Source of the DNA: Martelella lutilitoris
GTDB lineage: Bacteria > Pseudomonadota > Alphaproteobacteria > Rhizobiales > Rhizobiaceae
Reading direction: 5' to 3'
Assembly: GCF_005924265.1 (NCBI RefSeq)
Contig: NZ_VCLB01000006.1
Location: forward strand, 331,253-395,252
Length of the DNA: 64,000 bases
Part shown: positions 9,247 to 17,484 of the stretch, piece by piece
Layout: each line of letters starts with the position of its first letter
Numbering within the stretch: the stretch's first letter is position 1
Notes under the pieces: model-generated
Told to the model about the DNA's origin: nothing
The model's input: the letters and a program-made list of their open reading frames with translations, nothing else
Database searches by the model: none
Made by a program: the position numbers and the translations under genes

Positions 9247-10284
9247 ATGTCTGAAATGCATGCCGCCTGGCCGGACAACCACCCAAGCGTCGCCTTCGGC
9301 AAGGTCGGCGTCCTGCTGGTCAATCTCGGAACGCCGGACGGCACCGACAAGAAGTCGATGCGCCGCTATCTGGAAGAGTTCCTGACCGACAAGCGGGTGA
9401 TCGAATGGCCGAAGGCGCTCTGGTATCCGATCCTTTACGGCATCGTTCTCAATCGTCGCCCGGCGAAGGTGGGCGAGGCCTATGAGCTGATCTGGAACAA
9501 GGAACAGAATGAGAGCTTTCTGCGCACCTACACAAGGAGCCAGGCGGAAAAGCTCGCGGGACAGTACGCAGGCACCGAGAACCTGGTGATCGACTGGGCG
9601 ATGCGCTACGGCCAGCCCTCGATCCCCGCCCGCATCGAGGCGCTGAAGGCGGCGGGCTGCGAACGCATTCTCCTCTTTCCGCTCTACCCGCAATATGCCG
9701 CCTCGACCACGGCCACGGTCAACGACAAGGCGTTCCAGACATTGCTCGACATGCGCTGGCAGCCGGCATTGCGCACCGTGCCCCCCTATCACGACGATCC
9801 GGTCTATATCGACGCGCTGGCGCAGTCGGTGACCGACCATCTGGAAACGCTCGACTGGGAACCGGAGATTATCATCGCCTCCTTCCACGGCATTCCGCAA
9901 TCCTATTTCAAGAAGGGCGACCCCTATCACTGCCAGTGCCAGAAGACGGCGCGGCTCCTGCGCGAAAGGCTCGGCCTCTCGAAGGACAGGCTGATGATCA
10001 CCTTCCAGTCCCGCTTCGGGCCGGAGGAATGGCTGCAACCCTATACGGACAAGACGGTCGAAGGCCTGCCGAAAAAGGGCGTGAAGCGGATCGCCGTGAT
10101 CAATCCCGGCTTCGTCTCCGACTGTCTGGAAACGCTGGAAGAGATCGGCGAGCAGGCGCGCGAAAGCTTTCTCGAGCATGGCGGCGAGAAATTCACGCAT
10201 ATTCCCTGTCTCAACGATACGCCCCTCGGCATGCGGGTGATCGAACATGTGGTGAAGCGCGAGCTTCGCGGCTGGCTGGAATAG
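9247..10284 (+). CDS. hemH: Ferrochelatase
   Basis: Inserts ferrous iron into protoporphyrin IX, the last step of protoheme synthesis. It is 345 residues. Family motifs are VGVLLVNLGTPDG near the N-terminus, PLYPQYAAST, the active-site His motif IIASFHGIPQSYFKKGDPYHCQC and FQSRFGPEEWLQPYTD, with the conserved Glu in GFVSDCLETLEEI. I chose the ATG at 9247, preceded by GGGAAAGA, over the one at 9223, because it gives the N-terminal length usual for rhizobial HemH. It stands alone. Confidence 0.96.
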   Translation: MSEMHAAWPDNHPSVAFGKVGVLLVNLGTPDGTDKKSMRRYLEEFLTDKRVIEWPKALWYPILYGIVLNRRPAKVGEAYELIWNKEQNESFLRTYTRSQAEKLAGQYAGTENLVIDWAMRYGQPSIPARIEALKAAGCERILLFPLYPQYAASTTATVNDKAFQTLLDMRWQPALRTVPPYHDDPVYIDALAQSVTDHLETLDWEPEIIIASFHGIPQSYFKKGDPYHCQCQKTARLLRERLGLSKDRLMITFQSRFGPEEWLQPYTDKTVEGLPKKGVKRIAVINPGFVSDCLETLEEIGEQARESFLEHGGEKFTHIPCLNDTPLGMRVIEHVVKRELRGWLE

Positions 10285-10382
10285 ACCGGGCGCAGAGATG
10301 AAAAAGACACGCAAAGCGTGTTTCCCTATGATAAGAACAACAAGGCACCACCACCTTCGGCCGGTGCACGGGAGGAAATGAC

Positions 10383-11378
10383 ATGGCTGCACTGACCGGA
10401 TTTTCCGTCACGATCATCATTCTGGCGATCCTGATCCTTCTGACGCTCTTTGCCGGCATCAAGACCGTGCCGCAGGGCTATGGCTACACGGTGGAGCGCT
10501 TCGGCCGCTATACCCGCACGCTGACACCCGGTCTCAACCTGATCATCCCCTTCATCGATCGCATCGGCAAGCGCATCAACATCATGGAGCAGGTGCTCGA
10601 TGTGCCCGAACAGGAGGTGATCACCCGCGACAATGCCAGCGTCGAGGCAGACGCGGTCGCCTTCTACCAGATCCTCAATCCGGCAAGCGCGGCCTACCAG
10701 GTCGCCAATCTGGAAATGGCGATCCTCAACCTGACCATGACCAATATCCGCTCGGTCATGGGATCGATGGACCTCGACGAACTGCTCTCCAACCGCGATT
10801 CGATCAATGAGCGGCTTTTGCGCGTCGTCGACCTCGCCGTCGAACCCTGGGGCGTGAAGGTCACCCGTATCGAAATCAAGGACATTCGCCCGCCGACCGA
10901 CCTCGTGGAGGCCATGGGCCGGCAGATGAAGGCCGAGCGCGAGAAACGCGCCCAGATCCTTGAAGCCGAGGGCAGCAAGACGGCGCAGATCCTGCGCTCG
11001 GAAGGCTCAAAACAGTCCGCCATTCTGGAAGCCGAGGGCGAGCGGGAAGCCGCCTTCCGCGAGGCGGAAGCGCGCGAGCGACTGGCGGAAGCCGAGGCGA
11101 ATGCGACCCGCTCAGTGTCTCTGGCAATCGCCGAAGGCGATATTGCCGCGATCAACTACTTCGTCGCGCAGAAATACACCGAAGCCATGGCCTCGATCGG
11201 CACGGCGAAGAACGCCAAGATCGTGCTGATGCCGATGGAGGCATCATCGCTGATCGGTTCTCTCGGCGGTATCGGCGCGATTGCCAAGGAGGTCTTCGGC
11301 GCGGATGGCGACGGATCGAACGAGCCGACGGCGCGGCGCTCGACGCCTTCGGTGCGATCCGGCAACTCGGAAAGCTGA
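10383..11378 (+). CDS. qmcA: SPFH/Band 7 membrane protein, QmcA-like
   Basis: A 331-residue stomatin/prohibitin-family protein anchored by one N-terminal membrane helix (about residues 4-24), forming membrane microdomain scaffolds and often linked to membrane protease control. Typical segments are [26 protein letters not shown] and [12 protein letters not shown], followed by a long Ala/Glu-rich coiled coil (about 185-250). A GGAGGA ribosome site precedes the ATG. It is followed at 6 bp by its usual partner, an NfeD gene, so the two form an operon. Confidence 0.93.
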   Translation: MAALTGFSVTIIILAILILLTLFAGIKTVPQGYGYTVERFGRYTRTLTPGLNLIIPFIDRIGKRINIMEQVLDVPEQEVITRDNASVEADAVAFYQILNPASAAYQVANLEMAILNLTMTNIRSVMGSMDLDELLSNRDSINERLLRVVDLAVEPWGVKVTRIEIKDIRPPTDLVEAMGRQMKAEREKRAQILEAEGSKTAQILRSEGSKQSAILEAEGEREAAFREAEARERLAEAEANATRSVSLAIAEGDIAAINYFVAQKYTEAMASIGTAKNAKIVLMPMEASSLIGSLGGIGAIAKEVFGADGDGSNEPTARRSTPSVRSGNSES

Positions 11379-11384
11379 CCGACG

Positions 11385-11858
11385 ATGGAGCCGATGCTTG
11401 ACTTCTTCACCGCTGCAGGCCCCTGGGGCTGGTTCATCGCCGGCCTTCTGTTGCTGGTCGCGGAGCTGATCCTGCCCGGCGTTTTTCTGATGTGGGTCGG
11501 CATCGCAGCCATCATCCTCGGCGCGCTCTCTCTCGCCTTCTGGCCCTTCGGGTTCTGGGGCTGGCAATTGCAGGTGCTGCTGTTTGCCGTCCTTTCCGTC
11601 ATCGCCATTCTCGTGGGGCGAAAAATTCTGAAGAACCGGGAGACGACCTCGGACGAGCCGCTGCTCAACCAGCGCGCGGCAAGCCTTGTCGGCCGCACGG
11701 CCATCGTCATCGACGCCATTACCGACGGACGCGGACGCATCAAGCTCGATGATACGCTCTGGGTCGTGGAAGGGCCGGACCTGCCGGAAGGCGCCCATGT
11801 GCGCATCGTCTCCGGCGACGGTCGCAGGCTGACGGTCGCGCCGGTCGAAGCCCCGTGA
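11385..11858 (+). CDS. NfeD family membrane protein
   Basis: A 157-residue NfeD protein: three to four hydrophobic segments in the first half (PWGWFIAGLLLLVAELI and onwards) and a small OB-fold domain at the C-terminus (LVGRTAIVIDAITDGRGRIK). NfeD proteins pair with SPFH proteins in membrane quality control. It lies 6 bp after qmcA and converges on kdsD, whose stop is only 6 bp away. Confidence 0.92.
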   Translation: MEPMLDFFTAAGPWGWFIAGLLLLVAELILPGVFLMWVGIAAIILGALSLAFWPFGFWGWQLQVLLFAVLSVIAILVGRKILKNRETTSDEPLLNQRAASLVGRTAIVIDAITDGRGRIKLDDTLWVVEGPDLPEGAHVRIVSGDGRRLTVAPVEAP

Positions 11859-11864
11859 GGCGCG

Positions 11865-12860
11865 TTAAGCCGCGCCGATCCTGAGAAAATCGTGGAAATG
11901 AACGATGCCGACCGGATGGTTGTCTTCGTCGACCACCATCAGCGCCGAGATATTGTGCTTGTGGATCAGCGCCAGCGCGCCCGAGACCATCATCGTTTGC
12001 CGAACCGTTTTCGGCCCGGCCGTCATCACGTCATCGACGGCGAGCGCGCTCATGTCGCGGGAAAGATTGCGCGCCAGGTCGCCATCAGTGACGATGCCGG
12101 CCAGACGCCCGTCATCATCGATGACGCCGACGCAGCCGAAACGGCGCTTGGAAAGCTCCATGATCGCTTCCGGCAGCGGCGTGCCTGTGCGCACCAGCGG
12201 GATTTCCTCGCCCACATGCATGATGTCGGCCACATGCGAAAGCAGCGCCCCGAGCTTGCCGCCCGGGTGATAGACCTTGAAATCAACGGCGGAGAAGCCA
12301 CGCACCTCGAGAAGGGCAATCGCCAGCGCATCGCCGATTGCCAACTGCATGGTCGTCGAGGTCGTCGGCGCAAGTCCCAGCGGACAGGCCTCTTCCGCCT
12401 TCGGCAGAGAGAGTACGACATCAGCGGCAAGCGCCAGAGAGGATTGCTTCCCGGCCGTGATGGCGATCAGCGGGATGGCGAAGCGACGGGTATAGGCGAC
12501 AAGCGCCGTCAGTTCGCTGCTTTCCCCGCTCCAGGACAGCGCGACGACCGCGTCCTTCTGGGCGATCATCCCCATGTCGCCGTGATTGGCCTCGGCCGGG
12601 TGCACGAAGAAGGCCGGCGTTCCGGTTGAGGCGAAGGTGGCGGCGATCTTGGTGCCGACATGGCCGCTCTTGCCGACGCCCGAGACGATCACATGGCCTT
12701 GCGTTTGCCTGAGCAAGGCGACGGCCTTTTCAAAGGGCTCGCCCAGCCCGTTTTCAAGCGCCTCGGCAAGCGCGTCGAGCCCCTTCTTCTCGAACGCCAG
12801 CGTTCTCAAGGCGGAAAGGGTCGCATCACCTGCGTCGGTCTTGTCAGTCGTCTCGTCCAT
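11865..12860 (-). CDS. kdsD: KpsF/GutQ family arabinose-5-phosphate isomerase
   Basis: Interconverts ribulose 5-phosphate and arabinose 5-phosphate, the first committed step to Kdo for lipopolysaccharide. It is 331 residues: an SIS sugar-isomerase domain at about 40-180 (VSGVGKSGHVGTKIAATFAS, HGDMGMI, LSWSGESSEL) and two CBS domains in the C-terminal half. Length and layout match the family. It converges on nfeD with almost no intergenic space. Confidence 0.93.
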   Translation of the reverse strand: MDETTDKTDAGDATLSALRTLAFEKKGLDALAEALENGLGEPFEKAVALLRQTQGHVIVSGVGKSGHVGTKIAATFASTGTPAFFVHPAEANHGDMGMIAQKDAVVALSWSGESSELTALVAYTRRFAIPLIAITAGKQSSLALAADVVLSLPKAEEACPLGLAPTTSTTMQLAIGDALAIALLEVRGFSAVDFKVYHPGGKLGALLSHVADIMHVGEEIPLVRTGTPLPEAIMELSKRRFGCVGVIDDDGRLAGIVTDGDLARNLSRDMSALAVDDVMTAGPKTVRQTMMVSGALALIHKHNISALMVVDEDNHPVGIVHFHDFLRIGAA

Positions 12861-12934
12861 GCACCGCTGTTAGCGCCTTTGGGTTTCGCAATCAATAGAA
12901 CAATCGCCTTGGAGCTGGCAGCACGCAGCGCCCG

Positions 12935-13768
12935 TCATCCGGCCTCCGGCAGGCCGGCCTTTCGCCGCATCCAGTCGTGCGCCAGACCGGGCCAGGCGCC
13001 TTGCGTGCCGTCGAGCGACCGCAGGGCGAAGCCATGCGGCGCATCGGCAAAGACATGCAGGTCAACGTCGAGCTCCAGAGCGGAGGCCGTTTCTGCAAAA
13101 TTGAGAGCATGCCGCAGCGGCACGGAGCGGTCATGCGCCGCATAGGCGAGAAACACCGGAATCTTTGGCAGGCCACGGGGGTGCTCGGCAAGCCCGATCG
13201 GCCAGTCGTCATAGAAATCCTGCTTTTCGACCGGCGGATAATCCGGCTTGCCGTGCGGGAACTTGTGGGCGCGGTGGTTGGCGTTGATCGGCGCATAGCA
13301 GATCAAGGCGCCAGCCGCTTTCAACCGGTGCGGCTGGCAGGCCATGACGCCAGCCAGATGCCCGCCGGAGGACAGGCCGAAATGGAAGAGCGGCAAGTTG
13401 CTTTGCGCACCGGCAAGGTAATCGAGCGCCAGCAATCCGTCTTCAAGCGCAATGTCCTTCCGATAGCGCCCGCCCTTGCCGTCATCAGCGCCCGGCAGCC
13501 GGTGAATGAGGAGATTGACCTCGATCCCGAGCCCGTTCAGCCAGGCGGCCACCTCCGGCCCCTCCTTGTCATAGACGATCTTAGTATATCCGCCCCCGGC
13601 ATAGAGCAGCACGCGCGCGCGGGCTGCCTTCGCGCGCCAGACGTGAAGCTCCGGGCGGTGAACCGTGGTGAATTGCCGGTCAGGCCGCTCGCCCTCGAGC
13701 CGGTTTTCAGGGCCTTCGCCAAGCGCAATGATGACCGGTTCGGTTAAGTTTGGTGATGACATGTTCAT
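12935..13768 (-). CDS. Alpha/beta hydrolase, hormone-sensitive-lipase-like esterase
   Basis: A cytoplasmic esterase-type hydrolase of about 277 residues. The oxyanion region is YAGGGYTK, the nucleophile motif GLSSGGH, and the acid and His are in AHDRSVP and DAPHGFA. The nucleophile elbow reads GLSSGG where many relatives have GDSAGG. Start choice is uncertain: ATGs at 13798, 13768 and 13762 are in frame and none has a strong ribosome site. The substrate is unknown. Confidence 0.8.
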   Translation of the reverse strand: MNMSSPNLTEPVIIALGEGPENRLEGERPDRQFTTVHRPELHVWRAKAARARVLLYAGGGYTKIVYDKEGPEVAAWLNGLGIEVNLLIHRLPGADDGKGGRYRKDIALEDGLLALDYLAGAQSNLPLFHFGLSSGGHLAGVMACQPHRLKAAGALICYAPINANHRAHKFPHGKPDYPPVEKQDFYDDWPIGLAEHPRGLPKIPVFLAYAAHDRSVPLRHALNFAETASALELDVDLHVFADAPHGFALRSLDGTQGAWPGLAHDWMRRKAGLPEAG

Positions 13769-13845
13769 ACTTTCGGCACCAAAAAGGGCGACGCTCAAGC
13801 GCGCCGCCCGGTATAACTCGCAAGGCGTCGCAGCGCCCTTTCCGG

Positions 13846-14733
13846 CTATTTCAGCGCGGCGATCAGCGCCTTGAGCTCGTCCTCGACCTTCGGGCGGATG
13901 TCGTCGCGCTTCAGCGCCAGCGCCACATTGGCGATGATGAAGCCTTCCTTGGAGCCGCAGTCGAAGGTCTGGCCGTCAAACTTGTAGCCGTAGAAATCCT
14001 GCTGCTGCGCCAGTTTCAGCATGCCGTCGGTCAGTTGGATCTCGTTGCCGGCGCCGCGCTCAAGGGTTTCCAGAATCGGAAAGATCTCCGGCTGCAGGAT
14101 GTAACGGCCGTTGATGAAGTAGTTGGAGGGCGCCGTCCCCTTCTCCGGCTTCTCGATCATCTCGGTGATCTTGAAGCCATTGCCAACAGCCTCGCCGACG
14201 CCAACGATACCGTATTTGTGCGCAAGCTCGGGATCGCATTCCTCGACGGAGACGACATTGCCGCCGGCGACATCATAGACTTCCATCATGCCCTTCAGGC
14301 AGGGCTTTTCGGCTTCCATCACCATGTCGGGCAGGATCAGCGCAAATGGTTCTGGCCCGACAATCTCGCGGGCGCACCACACGGCATGGCCAAGCCCGTG
14401 CGGTTCCTGCTGACGTGTGAAGGTCGCCGTGCCGGCAGCCGGCAGCATGTCTGCAAGCAGGCTCAGTTCGGCGTTCTTGTTTCGGGCCTTCAGCGTGCTT
14501 TCGAGCTCGTACTGGATATCGAAATAATCTTCGATGACGTGCTTGTTGCGGCCGGTGATGAAGACGAAATGATCGATCCCCGCCTCGATCGCCTCATCGA
14601 CGACATACTGGACAATCGGCTTGTCGACGACCGGAAGCATCTCTTTCGGCACAACCTTTGTGGCGGGCAGGAACCGCGTTCCCAGACCTGCAACCGGCAG
14701 AACCGCCTTGCGAACCTTCTTATGCTGAACCAA
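13846..14733 (-). CDS. galU: UTP-glucose-1-phosphate uridylyltransferase
   Basis: Makes UDP-glucose from UTP and glucose 1-phosphate, feeding exopolysaccharide, cyclic glucan and LPS synthesis. It is 295 residues. The nucleotide-binding motif [18 protein letters not shown] is at the N-terminus, with [12 protein letters not shown] and FVFITGRNK after it, and [18 protein letters not shown] at the C-terminus, all typical of bacterial GalU. It looks monocistronic, lying downstream of gltD on the same strand with a 160-bp gap. Confidence 0.96.
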   Translation of the reverse strand: MVQHKKVRKAVLPVAGLGTRFLPATKVVPKEMLPVVDKPIVQYVVDEAIEAGIDHFVFITGRNKHVIEDYFDIQYELESTLKARNKNAELSLLADMLPAAGTATFTRQQEPHGLGHAVWCAREIVGPEPFALILPDMVMEAEKPCLKGMMEVYDVAGGNVVSVEECDPELAHKYGIVGVGEAVGNGFKITEMIEKPEKGTAPSNYFINGRYILQPEIFPILETLERGAGNEIQLTDGMLKLAQQQDFYGYKFDGQTFDCGSKEGFIIANVALALKRDDIRPKVEDELKALIAALK

Positions 14734-14893
14734 GACCCTCTCCTCTGATGACTAAAATAAACAAAGTTTCACTCAAGTATGGAATAGGTCTAACAAGATG
14801 CAATAGAGAGGGCAATCCGACAACCGCCCCCATGCCGCATTTTCCGGCGGGGGCCGCGACGTCGCGCCGCAGCCCGCCATTTGTTCAGCGTTT

Positions 14894-16348
14894 TCAGCGC
14901 GGCAGCAGGGTCTCGCCCATCAGGGCAAGGTCGATCGAACGGGCCGCCTGGCGACCTTCGCGGATCGCCCAGACCACGAGCGACTGGCCGCGCCGGACGT
15001 CGCCTGCGGTCCAGAACCTGTCCACCGACGTCTTGTAGTCATCGTCATTGGCGACGACATTCACCGAACCGCGACGGTCGGTGTTGAGCGTGAGCCGGCC
15101 TTCAAGCTCGGCAAGCACGCCGGTCTTCAATGGACCGCGGAAGCCGATCGCGATAAAGGCGAGGTCAGCCTTGATGACAAACTCCGTGCCGGCGATCGGC
15201 TGACGCTTCTCGTCCACATGGCAGCATTTCACGCCGGTGAGGATCCCGTCCTCTCCAACGAATTCCAGCGTCGCCACCTGGAATTCGCGCACCGCGCCCT
15301 CGGCCTGGGAGGAGGAGGTGCGCATCTTGGTGGCCCAGAACGGCCAGACGGCAAGCTTGTCTTCCTTTTCCGGCGGCTGCGGGCGGATATCGAGCTGGGT
15401 CACCTTGACAGCGCCCTGACGGAAGGCCGTGCCCACGCAGTCAGACGCGGTGTCGCCGCCGCCGACAACGACGACATGCTTGCCGCCGGCGAGGATAGGC
15501 TCGGACGGCCATCCGGTGCTGTCGATGTTCTCGCGTCCGACGCGCTTGTTCTGCTGCACCAGGAAGGGCATGGCATCGTAAACGCCGTGCAGATCGCCGC
15601 CGCCAATGCCGGAAGCGCGCGGCGTTTCGGAGCCGCCGCAGTAAAGCACGGCGTCATATTCGGCGAGCAGATCGTCGACCTTCACATCGACACCGACATT
15701 GACGCCGCAGCGGAATTCGACCCCCTCCCCGCGCATCTGTTCAACACGGCGATCGATGAAGTTCTTCTCCATCTTGAAGTCGGGAATACCGTAACGCAGC
15801 AGGCCGCCGGGCTTCGTCTCGCGCTCGAACACCACAACATCATGGCCAGCCCGGCCGAGCTGCTGGGCAGCCGACATGCCGGCGGGTCCAGAACCGATCA
15901 CGGCAACCTTCTTGCCGGTCTTGGTCGTTGCCGGACGCGGCACGATGTAGCCCAGTTCATAGGCCTTGTCGGCGATCGCCTGTTCGATCGTCTTGATCGA
16001 GACCGGGATGTCCTCGAGGTTCAGCGTGCAGGCCTCCTCGCAAGGCGCCGGGCACACGCGACCGGTGAACTCCGGAAAATTGTTGGTCGAATGCAGGTTG
16101 GCAATCGCCTCTTTCCAGTTGCCGCTATAGACCAGATCGTTCCAGTCCGGGATCTGGTTGTGGATCGGACAGCCTGTCGGACCATGGCAATAGGGAATGC
16201 CGCAATCCATGCAGCGTGCCGCCTGTTTCTGCACTTCCGGGTCCGACATCGGGATGGTGAATTCGCGGAAATGGCGAATGCGGTCGGAGGCCGGCTGATA
16301 CTTCGCAACCTGCCGGTCGATTTCCATGAAACCTGTAACTTTACCCAT
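14894..16348 (-). CDS. gltD: Glutamate synthase (NADPH) small subunit
   Basis: Beta subunit of NADPH-GOGAT: oxidises NADPH and passes electrons through FAD and Fe-S clusters to the GltB subunit. It is 484 residues. The N-terminal Fe-S cysteines are seen in [18 protein letters not shown] and [12 protein letters not shown], then the FAD motif [19 protein letters not shown] and the NADPH motif [12 protein letters not shown]. It lies downstream of gltB on the same strand, but VapBC and a YbjQ gene lie between them. Confidence 0.97.
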   Translation of the reverse strand: MGKVTGFMEIDRQVAKYQPASDRIRHFREFTIPMSDPEVQKQAARCMDCGIPYCHGPTGCPIHNQIPDWNDLVYSGNWKEAIANLHSTNNFPEFTGRVCPAPCEEACTLNLEDIPVSIKTIEQAIADKAYELGYIVPRPATTKTGKKVAVIGSGPAGMSAAQQLGRAGHDVVVFERETKPGGLLRYGIPDFKMEKNFIDRRVEQMRGEGVEFRCGVNVGVDVKVDDLLAEYDAVLYCGGSETPRASGIGGGDLHGVYDAMPFLVQQNKRVGRENIDSTGWPSEPILAGGKHVVVVGGGDTASDCVGTAFRQGAVKVTQLDIRPQPPEKEDKLAVWPFWATKMRTSSSQAEGAVREFQVATLEFVGEDGILTGVKCCHVDEKRQPIAGTEFVIKADLAFIAIGFRGPLKTGVLAELEGRLTLNTDRRGSVNVVANDDDYKTSVDRFWTAGDVRRGQSLVVWAIREGRQAARSIDLALMGETLLPR

Positions 16349-16361
16349 GACTTTCCCTGAA

Positions 16362-16685
16362 TTACTCGATGACGACAGCGGTGCCGGAGACCGATACCAT
16401 CAGCATGGTTCCGCTGCCGGAAGTGATGTTTTCATAGTCGAGGTCAATCCCGACAATCGCATTGGCGCCGAGGCCTTGGGCCATCTTCTCGGCCTCGGCA
16501 AAAGCCGTCTCGCGGGCCTCCGCGAGCGATTCCTCGTAGGCCGACGACCGCCCGCCGACGATATCGCGAAAGCTCGCACGGATATCCCGGAAGATATTGG
16601 CCCCGATGATCGCCTCTCCCGTCACCACGCCCTTGTATTCGACAATCTTGCGGCCCTCGACCGCCGGCGTTGTCGTCATCAGCAT
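16362..16685 (-). CDS. YbjQ/UPF0145 family protein
   Basis: A 107-residue protein of the YbjQ family (annotated as a putative heavy-metal-binding domain). Typical segments are [31 protein letters not shown] and [14 protein letters not shown]. The family forms small oligomeric beta-rich rings and has no settled function. It ends 13 bp before gltD and is likely co-transcribed with it. Confidence 0.88.
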   Translation of the reverse strand: MLMTTTPAVEGRKIVEYKGVVTGEAIIGANIFRDIRASFRDIVGGRSSAYEESLAEARETAFAEAEKMAQGLGANAIVGIDLDYENITSGSGTMLMVSVSGTAVVIE

Positions 16686-16754
16686 GTCCGATCCCTCACT
16701 CTTATGACCCGCGTCCTTGACCGCCGGAGCCTGTTGAAGTGGTTCATTTGCCCT

Positions 16755-17156
16755 TCAGGCCGTTTCCCAGTTCTCGACCTTCAGGCCGGGAACCCGCGCA
16801 AATTCTCTCTCGTTCGCCGTCACCACCACCGCGTCGAGCGCCAGCGCGTGGGCGGCAATCAGCATGTCCATCTGACCGATCGCCGTGCCGGCCCTTTCCA
16901 GCGCCAGCCGCAGTTCGGCATATTTCCACTCTGCCGGGCTTTCCCATGGCCGGACATCCAGACTGCCAACCAGCGTCTCGACATCCCTTTTGAGCCGCTT
17001 AGAGCCCCTTCTCATATATCCGAACCGAAGCTCGGCCACCACGACGATACTGGTACACAGCGCGTCGGCATCTTCCTCGAACAATCTCCGGCCAACGGGT
17101 CCGTCCGGGAATTTCAGCGCATGCGATATCGCGTTTGTATCCAGCAGATACCTCAT
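16755..17156 (-). CDS. vapC: VapC-type PIN-domain toxin
   Basis: A 133-residue PIN-domain ribonuclease, the toxin of a type II toxin-antitoxin pair. The acidic residues of the PIN site are visible: Asp in MRYLLDTNAISH, Glu in VVAELRFGYMRRG, and Asp in GQMDMLIAAHAL, with VVTANEREF after it. It starts 3 bp after the vapB stop, as usual for such pairs. It is positioned inside the gltB-gltD gene series. Confidence 0.93.
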   Translation of the reverse strand: MRYLLDTNAISHALKFPDGPVGRRLFEEDADALCTSIVVVAELRFGYMRRGSKRLKRDVETLVGSLDVRPWESPAEWKYAELRLALERAGTAIGQMDMLIAAHALALDAVVVTANEREFARVPGLKVENWETA

Positions 17157-17159
17157 TTT

Positions 17160-17426
17160 CTAAAGATCAACGTCCCGCGGCGGCAGGTCTTCGATCTCCG
17201 GCAACCATTCCTCTTCAGGAAGTGGCGGCTGCGCGCGAAGCCACGCGATAACCTCCCGCGGCGTCATCTTCTTTTCCACCGGTTCGATCGTGATCAGCCC
17301 GTTGTGCTCCTGTCTGATGATGACCTCGTCGCCCTCCAGTTCGAAATCGCTCGGGATCCGGACGGCGCGGCTGCGGCCATTCATGAAAATGCGGGATCTC
17401 TTTTCCTTGATAGTTCGGTCCGACAT
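17160..17426 (-). CDS. vapB: VapB-type antitoxin (AbrB/SpoVT fold)
   Basis: An 88-residue antitoxin with an N-terminal swapped-hairpin DNA-binding domain (RIFMNGRSRAVRIPSDFEL, GDEVIIR) and an acidic, Pro-rich C-terminus that should wrap the toxin. The start at 17426 has GGAGG five bases upstream; the alternative ATG at 17438 lies inside the palindromic operator. VapB-VapC complexes usually repress their own operon, which fits the palindrome next to it. Confidence 0.9.
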   Translation of the reverse strand: MSDRTIKEKRSRIFMNGRSRAVRIPSDFELEGDEVIIRQEHNGLITIEPVEKKMTPREVIAWLRAQPPLPEEEWLPEIEDLPPRDVDL

Positions 17427-17437
17427 CCCAACCTCCA

Positions 17438-17470
17438 TGCGTGTGATATGACAGTGTCATATCACACGCA
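17438..17470. promoter_or_regulatory. 33-bp perfect palindrome, probable VapBC operator
   Basis: Two 15-bp arms (TGCGTGTGATATGAC and its exact complement) flank a 3-base centre (AGT). It fills most of the gap between the gltB stop (17485) and the vapB start (17426). Position and symmetry fit autoregulation by the VapBC complex; it could also act as a hairpin in the gltB transcript. Confidence 0.8.
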
Positions 17471-17484
17471 TTTCGTGGCAACAA

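Noticed and set aside
10307..10323. Hairpin ACACGC AAA GCGTGT after hemH as a terminator
   Set aside because: Short stem and only three T follow; too weak to claim as a terminator.
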